DNA of 64,000 nt from Rhabditophanes sp. KR3021 (lineage: Eukaryota > Nematoda > Chromadorea > Rhabditida > Alloionematidae): contig CAUJLY010000004.1 in assembly GCA_963281155.1 (NCBI GenBank), positions 1,240,001 through 1,304,000 on the forward strand, in the 5' to 3' direction. A program made the position numbers and the translations under genes. The notes under the pieces were generated by a model. That model was not told the origin of the DNA. It saw only the letters and a program-made list of their open reading frames with translations, and ran no database searches. Position 1 is the stretch's first letter; each line of letters begins with the position of its first letter. Below, one piece after another: positions 1 to 11,302 of the stretch.

Positions 1-281
1 ATAGTCCATTTGTTGTCGTACTCTACGTAGAGATTATCAAACACTTCCCCAGTGGCATCAATCTTAAGAGAGACGCTTTGGATGTCTAGCTCATTGCAGT
101 GGAGGACGATGACATCAGTGATGTCTCTGACGGTCAGTTTGATACTGCACTCCCCATCGAATCTGAAGGTCTCTAGATTCGGCTTCAGGCAGATGTCGTA
201 AGTGGAAGGTACGATGTTTCCAGACAGACGTGAAAACTTCTCGCCAGATTTTGCGGCTTTTGTTAAGTGGTTATTGCACAT
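1..281 (-). CDS. NPEPPS: Puromycin-sensitive aminopeptidase (M1 family), N-terminal part, cut by window edge
   Basis: This is the first coding part of a zinc aminopeptidase of the M1 family, which trims peptides in the cytosol. Only about 93 residues are visible, and the gene runs off the window at base 1. Residues about 19-36 read RLSGNIVPSTYDICLKPN, the start of the N-terminal beta domain, which in the human enzyme reads RLPADVSPINYSLCLKPD. The HEXXH catalytic site lies outside the window. The chosen ATG is at 279-281 on the minus strand. A TTTCAG acceptor ends at 293, twelve bases upstream, so a 5' UTR exon, a spliced leader or a short extra coding exon may precede it. The gene is head-to-head with CCT7. 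Confidence 0.78.
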   Translation of the reverse strand, partial: MCNNHLTKAAKSGEKFSRLSGNIVPSTYDICLKPNLETFRFDGECSIKLTVRDITDVIVLHCNELDIQSVSLKIDATGEVFDNLYVEYDNKWT

Positions 282-2308
282 GCTTCCTTTTTCTGAAATG
301 ACAAAAAAGGTAAATAAAGATGATTACGATGTCTAAAGAAATAATTTGATAAAAAACGGACGGTAATGATAGAGTTGCGTATTGAAGGCAGGAAGAAGGG
401 ACGATGATCGTTGATTGCTGAGATAGGGTGTAAATATTTGAGATGAAGTGGCGGACGGTGTCAACAATTGGCGATAGGCAACTAAAAAAGATATCAATGA
501 AATACGAATCAAGGCAGTTATGTTTGGATTGAAAGGTGGTATGATGATACAAATTATGTAATACCACAAGGTGATGTAGTGTTTTGTTAATGATTTAAGA
601 TGGCCACGTAAGCTGTTGCTTGTGGTATGAAGCAAGTCGTGTTACCACATATTATGTCAACATTCCAAACAAGATGAGGAGAATATGTGTTCGTTTTTGG
701 GGAAAGTGATACTCATTAGATAAAAAGATTACATATGTAGTGTCTGCAAAATAGCGTCACACAAAATCATCCTAGACTATTTGATTAAAGTTTGTTATTA
801 TTAGGCAAAGAGATGATGATTAAAGAAACGAAGTAAATATTTGTGCTAATGTACAACACCAATAAGCATTACTTTCAAAAAGATGGGTGAAATAAAGTGA
901 TTTTGTATCTAGAACGTTCGCCTTTTATAGCGGTATATGCTATTTTTTGTTTGGCAATGACTACAAATATGCCTTGAAGGTAGCTAAAGTATAAAAAATT
1001 ATTTGGCATTCTGAAGAGTTCGCCTTTAATGTCATCTAAGTCACCTCATTTCTTACCAAAGCAAGCGATTAATTAGCACTATGGGTTGGAAAAGACTAAA
1101 ATACATATAATGATTTGGTAATTTGAAGGCTACCCTTTTATACTAGTATATGTGATTGTTTTTGGTTAAGGATGATGACACTATATTATGAATGGCCTGA
1201 ATATAAATAAAATACTCGCATTTTTAGTATTCGTAAAATGAATGTCTGAGTAGAGTCAAAGACATGAAGTTAATAAAATGTTTTGTATTATAAAGTTATG
1301 TTTGATTGACAATTGTCAGTCTAGAGATAATTTATAATCCTAATGACTGAGGATGGATAAAAGGATTTGAGCAAAAGGTGATAGTAACGGAGCTATTTTT
1401 GTATTCTAATCGAATGATGTCCGAATGACGTCTCCTGTTCTTTTTGACACTCTATGTTTTTTATACTTTTTGTTATCATTTTGTATTTATTACGCATTGC
1501 ATCAGTATTATCATTGCTTAAAAGATCAAAAGATAAAAATTCGGAAAGAAATGAATGATACACAAAAAATATTACAACAAATTCCCTTAGAGGCTAAATG
1601 AATATTTAAATATGTATGATGGAGATCTTAATTTTTTAAGGTGTATAATTTACTAAATAACGTCCTCGAATTTAAAAAGTAACAACATATTTTTGTATCA
1701 CATTTTGGTGCAGATTCAAATTAAAAAATTAGAACAAATTTGTGTAACCTTCCAATTTGAAAGGAACATCATATTTAATGTAAAAAAGAACTTTACATTT
1801 TTGCACTACCTTCCAAACTAAATTTTTATCTCAGCAACTTACACCGTCTCCAATTTGACTGTTTTCCTAATAACTTGGTTGTTCTGGCCAAAATCATTGT
1901 TAATCTAATTGACTCTTGCAAAGATCAAATTTGTTTCTAATTTAAAATATTCCTGTAATGAGAAAGGCAACTTTTAATGATGAACAAGAGAGCAAAACAT
2001 AAAAATAACGTACTCTGAATACCAACTACCACAAAACTTCCCGAACCTTCTTAACTTTTCCACAGAACTCTTGGGACGATTGTTGGTGCTTTTGCCAGAG
2101 GTATATCCTACCAATGGTTCTTCTTTTAACATTTGTATTAATGCAAAGTCTTTTTAATAAGTGATGAGTATGTGTATTATTGGTTATCTTGGCTTTAGCT
2201 AGCTTTCACTTTTAGTTTATTCTCGTTTGTTCTTATTCACTCTGTTCTTACTCTTATTTTCTTCAATAATATTATATTTCATTTCAGATAAGGAACTTTT
2301 AAGCGGTA
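282..2308. other. Intergenic region between divergent aminopeptidase and CCT7 genes
   Basis: About 2 kb of AT-rich sequence. The minus-strand ORFs at 271-635 have no family resemblance and a composition like the surroundings. It must carry the promoters of both divergent genes, but I see no clear core element. TTTCAG at 2282-2287 is an acceptor-like site just before the CCT7 start. No other gene is supported. Confidence 0.5.
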
Positions 2309-3937
2309 ATGATGCAAATAGGAAGACAAAACGGCCGTATGATGCCACCAATCATCCTCCTTAAAGAAGGAACCGAAACAAAGCAAGGCAAGGGACAAAT
2401 CATCTCAAACATTCAAGCTTGCGGCGTAATCGCTGATGCCGTCAGAACAACACTCGGGCCAAGAGGGATGGATAAGTTAATTATTGACAGTAAAGGTCAA
2501 CAAACAATCTCCAACGATGGAGCCACCATTCTTAAGCTTCTCGACATTGTTTATCCTGCCGCTTCACTAATGTGCGACATCGCCATGTCTCAAGATGCTG
2601 AAGTCGGAGACGGAACAACGTCTGTCGTCATCTTGTGTGCCGAATTCTTGAAGAAAGCCAAGCCTTTCGTTGAAGATGGAATCTCCCCTCTTAGTATCAT
2701 CCAGTCCTACAACGCCGCCGCCAAAGAAGCAGTAGCTTACATCAAAACATTGGCTGTCAAGATCGAAGGCGAAGTTGCCTTAAGAGATATGCTCGTCAAA
2801 TGTGCTTCTACTACTTTGTCCTCAAAGTTGGTGTCTCAAGACAGAGATTACTTCGCTGAAATGGTGGTTGAGGCTGTCAATATTTTGGATGAACATTTAT
2901 CCTTGAACATGATTGGAATCAAGAAGGTCGCCGGTGGAAATCTTAAAGATTCGGAACTAGTAAAGGGAGTTGCTTTCAAGAAAGCCTTTTCTTACGCTGG
3001 TTTCGAAATGCAACCTAAAAATTACGAACACCCTAAGATTGCTATCCTTAACATTGAGCTTGAACTTAAGTCCGAGAAGGATAATGCCGAGGTCAGAGTT
3101 GATACTGTTGATGACTACCAAGAGGTCATTGATGCCGAATGGACTATCTTATATGACAAATTAAAGAAACTCCATGAAGCTGGAGTTCAAGTCGTCCTCT
3201 CAAAGTTGCCAATCGGTGATGTCGCTACTCAGTGGTTTGCTGATCGTGATATGTTCTGTGCCGGTCGCCTTCCAGAAGAAGATCTCCAAAGAACAATTGC
3301 TGCCTGCGGTGGAACTATGCTAACCACAGTCACTCAAATAGACGGAAGTGTCTTGGGAACTTGCGAAAGATTCTATGAAAAACAAGTAGGTTCAGAAAGA
3401 TTCAACTACTTCATTGGAGGGCCCAAATCTGCTTCATGCACTCTTATCTTGAGAGGAGGGGCTGAACAATTCATTGCCGAAACCGAAAGAAGTTTGCACG
3501 ATGCTATCATGATCGTCCGCCGTGCCAAGAAGAACGACTCAATTGTTGCAGGAGGAGGGGCCATTGACATGGAAATTGCACGCCATCTTCGTGAAAAAGC
3601 TCTCGGCTTCTCAAACAAGCAACAAATGTTCTGGTTGGCTTTCGCCCGTGCCTTCGAGATCATCCCTCAACAATTGTGCTCAAATGCTGGAATCGACTCA
3701 ACAGACATGTTAAACCAACTTCGCCACCGTCATCAACTCGGAGAAAAGTGGGTAGGAGTGAATATCCACACCGAAAGAGTCGAAGACAACATGAAAGCTT
3801 GCGTCTGGGAACCTGCCCTCGTCAAATCGAATGCCATCAAGGCAGCAGCCGAAGCTGCTTGTACCATCTTGTCGATCGACCACACTATCAAGGCTCCTAA
3901 AAATAAGAATGAAATGCCTGGATTACCTGGACAATAA
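2309..3937 (+). CDS. CCT7: T-complex protein 1 subunit eta (CCT7)
   Basis: One of eight subunits of the cytosolic chaperonin TRiC/CCT, which folds actin, tubulin and other proteins using ATP. The single-exon ORF gives 542 residues, close to the 543 of the human protein. The group II chaperonin signatures are intact: [13 protein letters not shown] near residue 47, [13 protein letters not shown] near 68, [12 protein letters not shown] near 95 and the [14 protein letters not shown] block near 415. The eta-type start MMP..ILLKEG is found at residues 11-20, so translation may begin at the ATG pair at 2339-2344 rather than at 2309; both are in frame. The codons are noticeably more GC-rich than the flanks, as expected for a highly expressed gene. 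A poly(A) signal lies at 4058. The ORF contains no intron, unlike almost all other genes here. Confidence 0.97.
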   Translation: MMQIGRQNGRMMPPIILLKEGTETKQGKGQIISNIQACGVIADAVRTTLGPRGMDKLIIDSKGQQTISNDGATILKLLDIVYPAASLMCDIAMSQDAEVGDGTTSVVILCAEFLKKAKPFVEDGISPLSIIQSYNAAAKEAVAYIKTLAVKIEGEVALRDMLVKCASTTLSSKLVSQDRDYFAEMVVEAVNILDEHLSLNMIGIKKVAGGNLKDSELVKGVAFKKAFSYAGFEMQPKNYEHPKIAILNIELELKSEKDNAEVRVDTVDDYQEVIDAEWTILYDKLKKLHEAGVQVVLSKLPIGDVATQWFADRDMFCAGRLPEEDLQRTIAACGGTMLTTVTQIDGSVLGTCERFYEKQVGSERFNYFIGGPKSASCTLILRGGAEQFIAETERSLHDAIMIVRRAKKNDSIVAGGGAIDMEIARHLREKALGFSNKQQMFWLAFARAFEIIPQQLCSNAGIDSTDMLNQLRHRHQLGEKWVGVNIHTERVEDNMKACVWEPALVKSNAIKAAAEAACTILSIDHTIKAPKNKNEMPGLPGQ

Positions 3938-4057
3938 AATCACTATGTTCTCTAAGAGGTACAAACCTGATCTAATTGACATGTATTGGTAGAAATACGC
4001 TTGCTTTATACACAATAATTATGTTTAATAATATGCTTGTTATCTATTTTGACTTTT

Positions 4058-4063
4058 AATAAA
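4058..4063 (+). terminator. AATAAA poly(A) signal of CCT7
   Basis: A canonical hexamer about 120 bases after the CCT7 stop codon, in an AT-rich 3' UTR. No gene is visible between it and the small minus-strand ORF at 4340. Confidence 0.6.
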
Positions 4064-4282
4064 ATTGATACGCAAAATTTGTTTAGTTTGTCTTAGAATA
4101 TGTCTTGTTAAAAGTAGATTATCCCACTACGAAAAATAATTCAACTTGCCAAGAATTTGAAAAAATTTGATATATAATTTCATTTATAAAACAATCTTTT
4201 GAAAGGATTTTTTATTAACACATAAATCAAAAGTGTGCATAATTAAAGTTCATTTATAAATAGACAATCAAGAGAGTACATC

Positions 4283-4288
4283 TTTATT
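4283..4288 (-). terminator. AATAAA poly(A) signal of the small membrane ORF
   Basis: On the minus strand this hexamer lies about 50 bases after the stop codon of the 63-residue ORF at 4340-4531. The position supports a real transcript. Confidence 0.45.
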
Positions 4289-4339
4289 AAATTTAAATGT
4301 TATTAAAGAATTATAAATAACTACAACAGAATGTACATA

Positions 4340-4531
4340 CTAAACATTAAATGAGCTAAATAAGAGACCCAAAACGAAAATAAGATTAAGCATAGTTGAA
4401 ACAATAGTCCATACCTTAATGATTACTTGATAGGATGATGTCTTCCCGTTAGCTTGATCTTTAGTATCCTTTTCCTTGCCCATTAATTCGTGTAGAGCTT
4501 TGCCATCGTTAATGAGCCCAAAGAGTATCAT
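4340..4531 (-). CDS. Small putative membrane protein, 63 residues
   Basis: I do not recognise this protein. It starts MILFGLINDG, has a charged middle (residues about 15-32, rich in Lys, Asp and Glu) and ends with one hydrophobic segment, TIVSTMLNLIFVLGLLFSSF, which would span a membrane with almost nothing after it. This suggests a tail-anchored or single-pass peptide. Codon choice looks coding against the AT-rich flanks, and a well-placed poly(A) signal follows at 4283. An in-frame stop 24 bases before the ATG means it either starts here or is joined to an upstream exon by splicing; I found no convincing acceptor. It could be the last exon of a larger gene. Confidence 0.45.
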   Translation of the reverse strand: MILFGLINDGKALHELMGKEKDTKDQANGKTSSYQVIIKVWTIVSTMLNLIFVLGLLFSSFNV

Positions 4532-5194
4532 CAGGAAAAGCAGTAAGAATAAAAATTACAAAAACATTGTATAAACACTAACTGCCTTATAGTACACTTT
4601 AATTAGTAAATTAAAAGGATGAGATATATATTAACAATATGTAGATTTTATGGGCTTTCTAAGAATCTAGTAGTTTTCAACTTATGTTTTTTCTGTAATT
4701 TGCATCTTATGTGTACTTTATATTTTATTGATGCTGTCACCTTTAACCTGATATCATGATGACCGATGAAGTGTAACATCGTGTAATCATTTTATTTTGG
4801 ATATAAATGGTCTCTGAGACTTACATGGAGAGAGGATTGCAATACGTTATTCTTTATTACGGTTTATATTGGATTATTTAAATAAAAGAAATTTTAAGAG
4901 TGCACGCTTATTCTATTTATTTATCTTTTTTCTGGCATTCATACACCAGAACTTATAAAATTTACTGTTTCAAAAAATGAACTATGTTTTTGCATGAGTA
5001 GTACGTAATTTGGATTTAATAGCTGTGCTTAATGTATTTGTGAAGTCATTTTTTAGGTAACACTTCTTTGATAAGTTTGCCTTAAACGGAATTTTATTTG
5101 GACTATTGTCACCCGCTTTGTGAAATTTGATTACGCTTTATTTGTATTTTAAACAATTCCACACACTAACTTTAATTCTTTAGTTGTCAAGGCA
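4532..5194. other. Intergenic region, no gene seen
   Basis: AT-rich, with no ORF of interest. It must hold the start regions of the small minus-strand ORF and the RING gene. A TTTAG acceptor-like site lies at 5179-5183, just before the RING start codon. Confidence 0.4.
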
Positions 5195-6556
5195 ATGGCT
5201 CCAGGCCGAAATACAAGGCAACCGCAGAAGGCGAGGAGCGTTGTACATTCAAGTAGAGTCTTGAGATCTGTAAGTTGTTCAAGTAAATTGCAAATTAACA
5301 TCCTTCTTTTCATAGGGCAACAGACCAGTAGTAGAAGATGTTCCACAAAATGATGATTATCGAGCAGTAAGATTATTAAGGAAGTTAAGGTATAAAAGTA
5401 TGTTTTAGGTTGTTGGTAGAGCACCAGCTGTCACAACAAGGCGCCATCCAATCACTGGAAGAGTTGGACGGAGAACAAGCAATGCAGCAGTTCAGAGTAG
5501 GGAATTACCGTTCTTGTCCCACTGGGCTTCTCCATTTTCTCGAGGTGTTCAACTTATGTTTCCATCTCCACCCATCCACCGAGACCCTCGTTCTTCCAGG
5601 AGAGGAGTACTCGAGGTAGAAAGACGCGATAATTTGCCAAGAATGGCAACAGGAGAAAGAAGATTCCCTCAACGAAGCAACCGGGCGGCAGTTTTGGATC
5701 GCATCAATGTTTCTGTTAATGGGACAAGAGCTAGGAGAGTTCCAAATAACAGAACCATTGGTGATGTTGGAGCAATTGGGACACCAATTGGTGGGGCTGT
5801 TATGAGAAGAAGACCGAATGCGCATCTGGCAACATTGCGATATGCCCATATAATGAATGCAATGCCAGGAAGAGCGCATCTGGCAAGATTCTTTGGCCCA
5901 TTCAATTCTGATGAGAATTCTCCACTTCCCAGATTGTTGGGCCGTCCGGTGGTTATTGAAAGAAGAACTCAGAGAAGAAATATAGGTTATGGTCCAAATC
6001 AAGTTACCAGTCGACTTGATACCATTTTTAGCGGTGGAGATATGCTTGAAATTCATGATTTGTTGGCACGCAATGGATCACCTGAAGTGGGGTTTTTCGA
6101 TTTGTTGAGACGAGTAATCCATGAAGAAGAAGTAAGATTAGATTATCCACCAAACCAGCTCTTCAACCCAAATGCTGATCCTTTTGAAACTCCAGACCCT
6201 TTAACAAAAAGACTGGGTAATAGTGGGGGGCAATGCACAATTTGCTACGAAGATGATTGTGCGGATGCTGTATATTGCATGCATTGTTATCAACAAATTG
6301 GTAAGCTAAAACTACTTTAGTCAAGTGTCTTATTTGTTTATTAATTATAGGTTGCTTCGGTTGCCTAATAAAATGGGTTCAAACAAACAGTGTCGAGGTT
6401 GAACCAGGAGTTCGATATGTCTCTAATCGAGACCATTTATCATGCCCTCTTTGCAGACATTTGTGGGAAACAGCTAGACCAGAGGTTTTCAGAAACACCG
6501 AAAAAAGTAAGAAACAAGTAACTCGCTCATCTCAAAGAAAAAGAAAATGTACATAA
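5195..6556 (+). CDS. RING-type zinc finger protein, probable E3 ubiquitin ligase
   Basis: The exons are 5195-5269, 5316-5366, 5409-6300 and 6351-6556, giving 407 residues. The first 300 residues are basic and low in complexity, with many Arg, Pro and Asn and no recognised domain. The C-terminal part holds a RING-like motif that crosses the last intron: CTICYEDDC, then YCMHC, GCFGC and finally CPLCRHLW. This is the C-x2-C ... C-x2-C order of zinc-binding RING domains, with an unusually long gap before the last pair. The tail is basic (SQRKRKCT), suggesting nuclear location. RING domains usually recruit ubiquitin-conjugating enzymes; the substrate is unknown. The two small first introns (46 and 42 bp) are typical of this window. 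Confidence 0.75.
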
Positions 6557-7429
6557 TTTAATACTATCTGGAGGCATCATTAATTAACTTCCTTTAATTC
6601 AATATTTTATTAAGATCTAACAAATTGATGTAAATAGTTTGAAGTAATTTCACAAAGTTCTAATTCCTATTTTATTTTACCTTATTTTATTCTAAACATT
6701 AAACCTAAATGTAATAATAAATTTTTTTAATTCAATATTTGTTTTCAATTTGTAAAAATGTTTAGATTTTAAAACTTAAACAAAATGCTTTCTACAAGTT
6801 TAAGAAATAGTTTAACTTTAATTTGTTATTTGTTTAGATGCTCAACTTATTCAACATCTAGATGGGATTGTAAATGGTGTTCTGGTAATAATGACTCAAC
6901 TGTGCCAAATAACAGCAGTGTATGTGGTCAAATAATTACTAAACCAGCTTCTTGCATGCAAATTTACTGATCTACTATATCGGAGATATTAACTCCAGAT
7001 AAGTCAAATGGAAAATGTCAATGTTGACATGATTACTAAATTTTATCATATTATTTGTAATTATTTTCAACTCAGATAAAGTGATGAGAACGATGAATTA
7101 AATCACGCCACATCATTATTACTATGATTACTCTATTTAAATTTGTGATCGCATCAAAAAAATTTAAATATGAAAGCCTTACTTCAATCAAAAAAGAAAG
7201 TTCCCACACTAAATTCCCACCATATTACCCTTAATTATAAATTCTCAAACACAAACAGACGCCCTTCGCAGCTATCTCGTTTAATAAATATACGAACCTC
7301 CAATTAAAAAGCGTCTCTTTGAGAAGAAGAGCATGCTTAATTTATCATAGTCACCTTATACTTTTATACAACCATCGAGACACAACCATATACCCACACC
7401 CTCGTTACAAACACCTTAATTTTAAGATA
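6557..7429. other. Intergenic region with one gene relic
   Basis: It contains the 3' UTR of the RING gene, the PSI-like relic at 6838-7027 and the upstream region of the orphan gene at 7430. The rest is AT-rich without recognisable content. Confidence 0.4.
6838..7027 (+). pseudogene. PSI-domain-like fragment, possibly from a plexin
   Basis: Just after a TTTGTTTAG acceptor-like site, one frame reads SRWDCKWCSGN, then SSVCGQ and PASCMQIY. The CKWC core and later cysteines match the cysteine pattern of PSI modules such as those of plexins. After an in-frame TGA at 6968-6970 the same frame continues with ISEILTPDKSNG, which resembles the start of an IPT repeat, the module that follows PSI in plexins. 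No other plexin parts are visible nearby. I read it as a broken exon; it could also be a short secreted peptide ORF from 6785. The similarity is inferred by eye. Confidence 0.35.
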
Positions 7430-8381
7430 ATGATGACATCTGGGGAAGGAACTTCTTTTGGTAATTTTTAAACTTCTTCTGCTTTAATCAACTCTCACTT
7501 TTGTTTTAGCTCCCTCACCGCGTAGTATACCGGAGGTAAATACCAACATTGCCAGAGACAACTATTTGATGACTCCTACATCGGGTGGTGAATCGCACTG
7601 CTTCTCCCCCAACCGTGTCTCACCGATTCAGTACTTTCACGAAAATGACAACCTCATCAATGATTCTATCAAAAACGATTGCAATATCATTTACTCAATG
7701 TTGTATGATGTGCCTTTTCGAAAATGGTCTGATGATGCCTTCAATCTTGCTGACATCGACGTCGACTGCGACACATGGCAGCGTAAAATGGCTCAATGCA
7801 GGACAGACATCATCAAAGAATTTGAGTTGGATGAGAGTCTTAGAATCTATATTTCTCACCTAAGGGATTGTATCACCAAGAATTCACACCTCAAGACTGC
7901 TAAGATTGCTGGCTTTGAATTGAAAAAATATACGGAAACTCATCGGCTACTTAATAAAGCTAGGAATCTTTGGATTCAGCAACTATTATTCAATATTTCT
8001 AAGATTTCAGAGGAAGAGTTTGAGCGATTTGCTCAGAAGGCTTTGACATTCGAATTTGAGGGGATTGACAAGGTTTCTTTGAGGGATTTTATTGCTTTAG
8101 TCAGAAGAGAATACATGATTGTCAAAAGATTGAACACACTCGCTCCTTCTGGAATCAATAAAATCCGCCTCAAAAGCGAAGGAGGCACCTCTACTACCTT
8201 TCTCGCAGCCGATCTCACCTCACTCGACGAAGGCCCCGAGAGATTCAACTTCACTCTTCAGTACCCAATGCTAAGTGAAAAGCCCTCTACCTCCACCAAA
8301 CCAACCCCTGAAAAACCGAAGAAACTAAATATTTTTAGAAGAATTGTCAATACCCTTTGCTGCTTCAAAAAAACAAAATAA
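7430..8381 (+). CDS. Orphan protein, 300 residues, basic Cys-containing tail
   Basis: I do not recognise this gene. The exons are 7430-7460 and 7510-8381 (49-bp intron ending TTTTAG), which join in frame. The N-terminal 50 residues are Ser/Pro/Asn-rich and look disordered. Residues about 60-240 are charged and probably helical, with motifs such as WSDDAFNLADIDVDCDTWQ and FELKKYTETHRLLNKARN. The C-terminus, after a Lys/Pro-rich linker, is NIFRRIVNTLCCFKKTK: an amphipathic basic helix with a Cys pair, a pattern often used for palmitoyl membrane anchoring. No signal peptide or membrane segment is present. Codon use and the clean splice make a real gene likely. Function unknown. Confidence 0.6.
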
Positions 8382-8680
8382 CTTTTGAGACATTGTAATT
8401 AAATATTTTGATTTATACTTTTTATATTAATTATTAATGCTATTTTATATGATGTAATAATAATAAATTGTTGGCAATAAATTGAATTTATTTAATTAAG
8501 GAGGCAGAGGTAAATGACTTAGGCTCTACTAAAACAATCATACATAACAATTAAAAATGATCGAAAAGCAATTAATAAGCAGAAATGACACTCTCGATTC
8601 CCAAAAGGAACGCAAGCAACAACAATTCTAAAAACAATGGTGAGTAACAATAAAAACAAAATAATATTCAGGTCCAACCA

Positions 8681-9533
8681 CTATTCCTCAATTTGAATAA
8701 CAACGCTGATATTCTCCAACTCCTTGTACGGGAAGAAGACAATTCTTCTAGCCGGTTGGTAAACAACTCCATCAACAACTTTTGAGGCAAACTTAGAGTC
8801 AGGATCAACTTCTCCGGAGACATTGTAGTCAAAGTAAGGGTACGACTTGACGGCGTTGAACAAATGTTCTTCTTCAGGATTGGCAAAGAGCACTTTGGAT
8901 GACTTCTTGGCAATCTGTTTGCCATCATTGGTATAGATCTTCATGAAGTAGCACAATTCCCTATCCTTCATACCCTTCAAGTTGTCGGCTTCAGTTAGCA
9001 AGTTTTGAACAGAAGAAACAGCCAAAGCTTTAGGAATGTTGAGCCATCTTTCGTTTATCCAGAGTGATAGCTTGTCGCAAGCCAGAAGCGTTTGAATGCT
9101 TGTTTTGGTACTCCCCGTGGCTTCAGACTTTTGTAGTCTGCCTTGAATGAATTCACGGAGTTTCATTTTAGATTCATTGTCATTCCCAGTGATGTCCACA
9201 ATCGTACAAACCGCGAAAATGGTTTCCACGTCTTCGTCATCAGCTACAGCATCTTCGGCAAGTTGGATTACATGTCCGAGATTCGCACTGTTGTGAGCAA
9301 TAAATTTGGCAAGTCCTTCAACGTCTAAAGCCGTGCTCTTTAGGAAAATCTAAATTAGGGATAATTAAAATGCAAGGAAAGGTATAACTTACTTGTGTCA
9401 ACAAATTATGGATAGCCTGAGTGTTGTTCTCCTCAATCGGGAATGCTTCGAATTCGAAGCCGACTGTTTCTCCAGTGTTGTCGTTCATTAGTTCGCCATC
9501 ATCGCTAGATTCGGATGCAGAGGCTCGGGACAT
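8681..9533 (-). CDS. BCCIP: BCCIP/Bcp1 family protein
   Basis: BCCIP (yeast Bcp1) acts in ribosome assembly and export as a chaperone of uL14, and in animals binds BRCA2 and p21. The exons on the minus strand are 9533-9393 and 9349-8681, giving 269 residues against about 314 in human. The family start is clear: VGFEFEAFPIEENNTQAIHNLL matches the human IEFEAYSLSDNDYDGIKKLL region (only part quoted each time). Further matches are LSLWINERWLNIP (human LLLSERFINVP) and KVLFANPEEEHLFNAVK (human ALMFANAEEEFFYEKA). The N-terminus is acidic and serine-rich, as usual. The gene is convergent with the orphan at 7430 and divergent from alpha-SNAP. Confidence 0.85.
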
Positions 9534-10251
9534 GTTTCAGTGGTTTAATTTATACCCAAACAAAAGTTACTAAGATAACTAAAAGCAGTTGAGGGAGGAA
9601 AGTCAATTTCAATTTCAAAATATTGTCGTTTCAAGATGTATTCACTTCCATTGGAATGAAGTTACTTCATCCAATTTAAGGACAGATCAGCACAAGCACG
9701 TGTATACTCCAACTTCGCTTTTATTTTTGTCAAGCCATCATTATTGCTACAATAACAAATTGTACTTGTTTATCATTTATCAACTCAAGCTTAACGAGGT
9801 AATTAATTTATTTTGATCAATTACATAGCTAATTTAATTACCTAAACAAAGTTATTTACGACAAAATATTAAAATGATGAGGTACTTTAATTTATAAACA
9901 TTTGATTCTGTCTATGCTTTTCGACTCATCTCCATCTTAAGCGCCATCTTCCCACAACGAATTCAAAAAGTGACTGTTCTGATGAAAACAAGTTTAGTAT
10001 TCTATTTATTTATTATTCATAATCTTTTGTTGTTTACAAAAACCAAATAAATTACTACCATTAAAGTATATTTAGATACAGTTGCTTAGCATTTTATAAA
10101 AATAGGATAAACATGTGACCACTATCAAATGTCCTTAGGGAGACAATATTGATTCTCAATATTATTTGCATTGTTTATCGAAGTTATTCGCTTAGTTGTG
10201 TTAACGAGTTAACTCTTATTTCAGTAAATTACATTTAAATAATTTTAGAGT
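9534..10251. other. Shared upstream region of BCCIP and alpha-SNAP
   Basis: About 720 bp between two divergent genes. It carries their promoters. Acceptor-like TTTCAG (10219-10224) and TTTTAG (10243-10248) lie just before the alpha-SNAP ATG. The ORF at 9589-9816 has no coding character. Confidence 0.4.
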
Positions 10252-11182
10252 ATGGATAACGAAGCTAATGCTAGAAGCAAGTTTGCCGAGGCCCAAAAAA
10301 AGTCCAGAGGAGGAGGTGGCTTCTTTGGAATGTTCGGAGGCAAGAATGTGGGTGAAGCAGCTGAACTTTATGTACAAGTAGGTTCTTTTAACTTAAGTAT
10401 ATACTTAATTAAGCATTCAGGCAGGAAATTTATTCAAGCTAGCAAAGAATTGGACTTCAGCAGGTGATTCATTCCTAGCTTGCGCTGAATTACATGGTTC
10501 CCAATCTGATGGGAAGCACGATGCCGCCACTCAATATGCTGAAGCCGGAAACTGCTACAGAAAAGTAGATCCAAAGAAAGCAGTAGATTGCATTACAAAA
10601 ACAGCCGACATCTACACAGATATGGGCAGATTCAACATGGCCGCCAAGTACCATTGTACTATTGCTGAACTTTACGAAACAGACTTTCCAGATCTCGAAA
10701 AGTCCATGACACATTGGCAAAAAGCTGCTGATTTCTACAAAGGAGAAGAAGCCAAATCCAGCGCAACTAAATGTTCAATCAAAGTAGCGCAGTATGCTGC
10801 TGATCTGGGGCAATTCAGAAAAGCTTTAACTATCTTTGAAGAAATAGCTAAATGGGAAACTGATCATTCAACTTTGAAATATGCTGCAAAAGGACATTTC
10901 TTCCAAGCTTTATTGTGTCATCTATGCATTGACTTGCTTGATTCTCAAACAGCTATCGGCCAGTATGAATCTATCAATCCAACTTTTTCTGAATCCAGAG
11001 AAGCTAAATTGATCAAGGATATTATTGCTGCCTCCGAAGCTAAAAACGTAGATGATTTTACCCTTGCTGTTCAAAATTACGACAAGATTAGCAAGCTTGA
11101 CAATTGGCATAGTGCTCTTTTGTTGAAAATCAAGAAGAATATTGCAGTAGATGATGAAGATGAGTATGATGACTTGAAGTAA
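10252..11182 (+). CDS. NAPA: Alpha-SNAP, NSF attachment protein
   Basis: Alpha-SNAP binds SNARE complexes and recruits and stimulates the ATPase NSF, which takes SNAREs apart after membrane fusion. The exons are 10252-10377 and 10421-11182, giving 295 residues, the same length as the human protein. The N-terminal membrane-binding loop FFGMFGGKNVGEAAELY is present, followed by TPR-like helical repeats (for example ACAELHGSQSDGKHDAATQY, EAGNCYRK and AVDCITKTADIYTDMGRFNM). The acidic end DDEDEYDDLK ends in Leu, as needed for NSF activation. A poly(A) signal lies at 11266. Confidence 0.96.
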
Positions 11183-11265
11183 ACTGCGTTTTTTACCACA
11201 GAGATAATATTATGTAAAATTGTTTATACAGATGATTAACTAAAAAGATTTACTTTTTTCGCTTA

Positions 11266-11271
11266 AATAAA
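11266..11271 (+). terminator. AATAAA poly(A) signal of alpha-SNAP
   Basis: The hexamer lies about 85 bases after the stop, only about 30 bases from the end of the convergent SMOC gene, so the two 3' ends nearly touch. Confidence 0.5.
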
Positions 11272-11302
11272 TTTAACAAAAAATATATGGATATGCTTAT
11301 TA

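Noticed and set aside
271..635. Two overlapping minus-strand ORFs of about 100 codons
   Set aside because: They overlap each other and the aminopeptidase exon in other frames, are AT-biased and show no domain.
3406..3713. Additional ORFs inside CCT7 on both strands
   Set aside because: Frame shadows of a strongly conserved single-exon gene.
5505..6056. 183-codon minus-strand ORF antisense to the RING gene
   Set aside because: Shadow of the plus-strand exon; the plus frame has correct splice joins and a RING motif.
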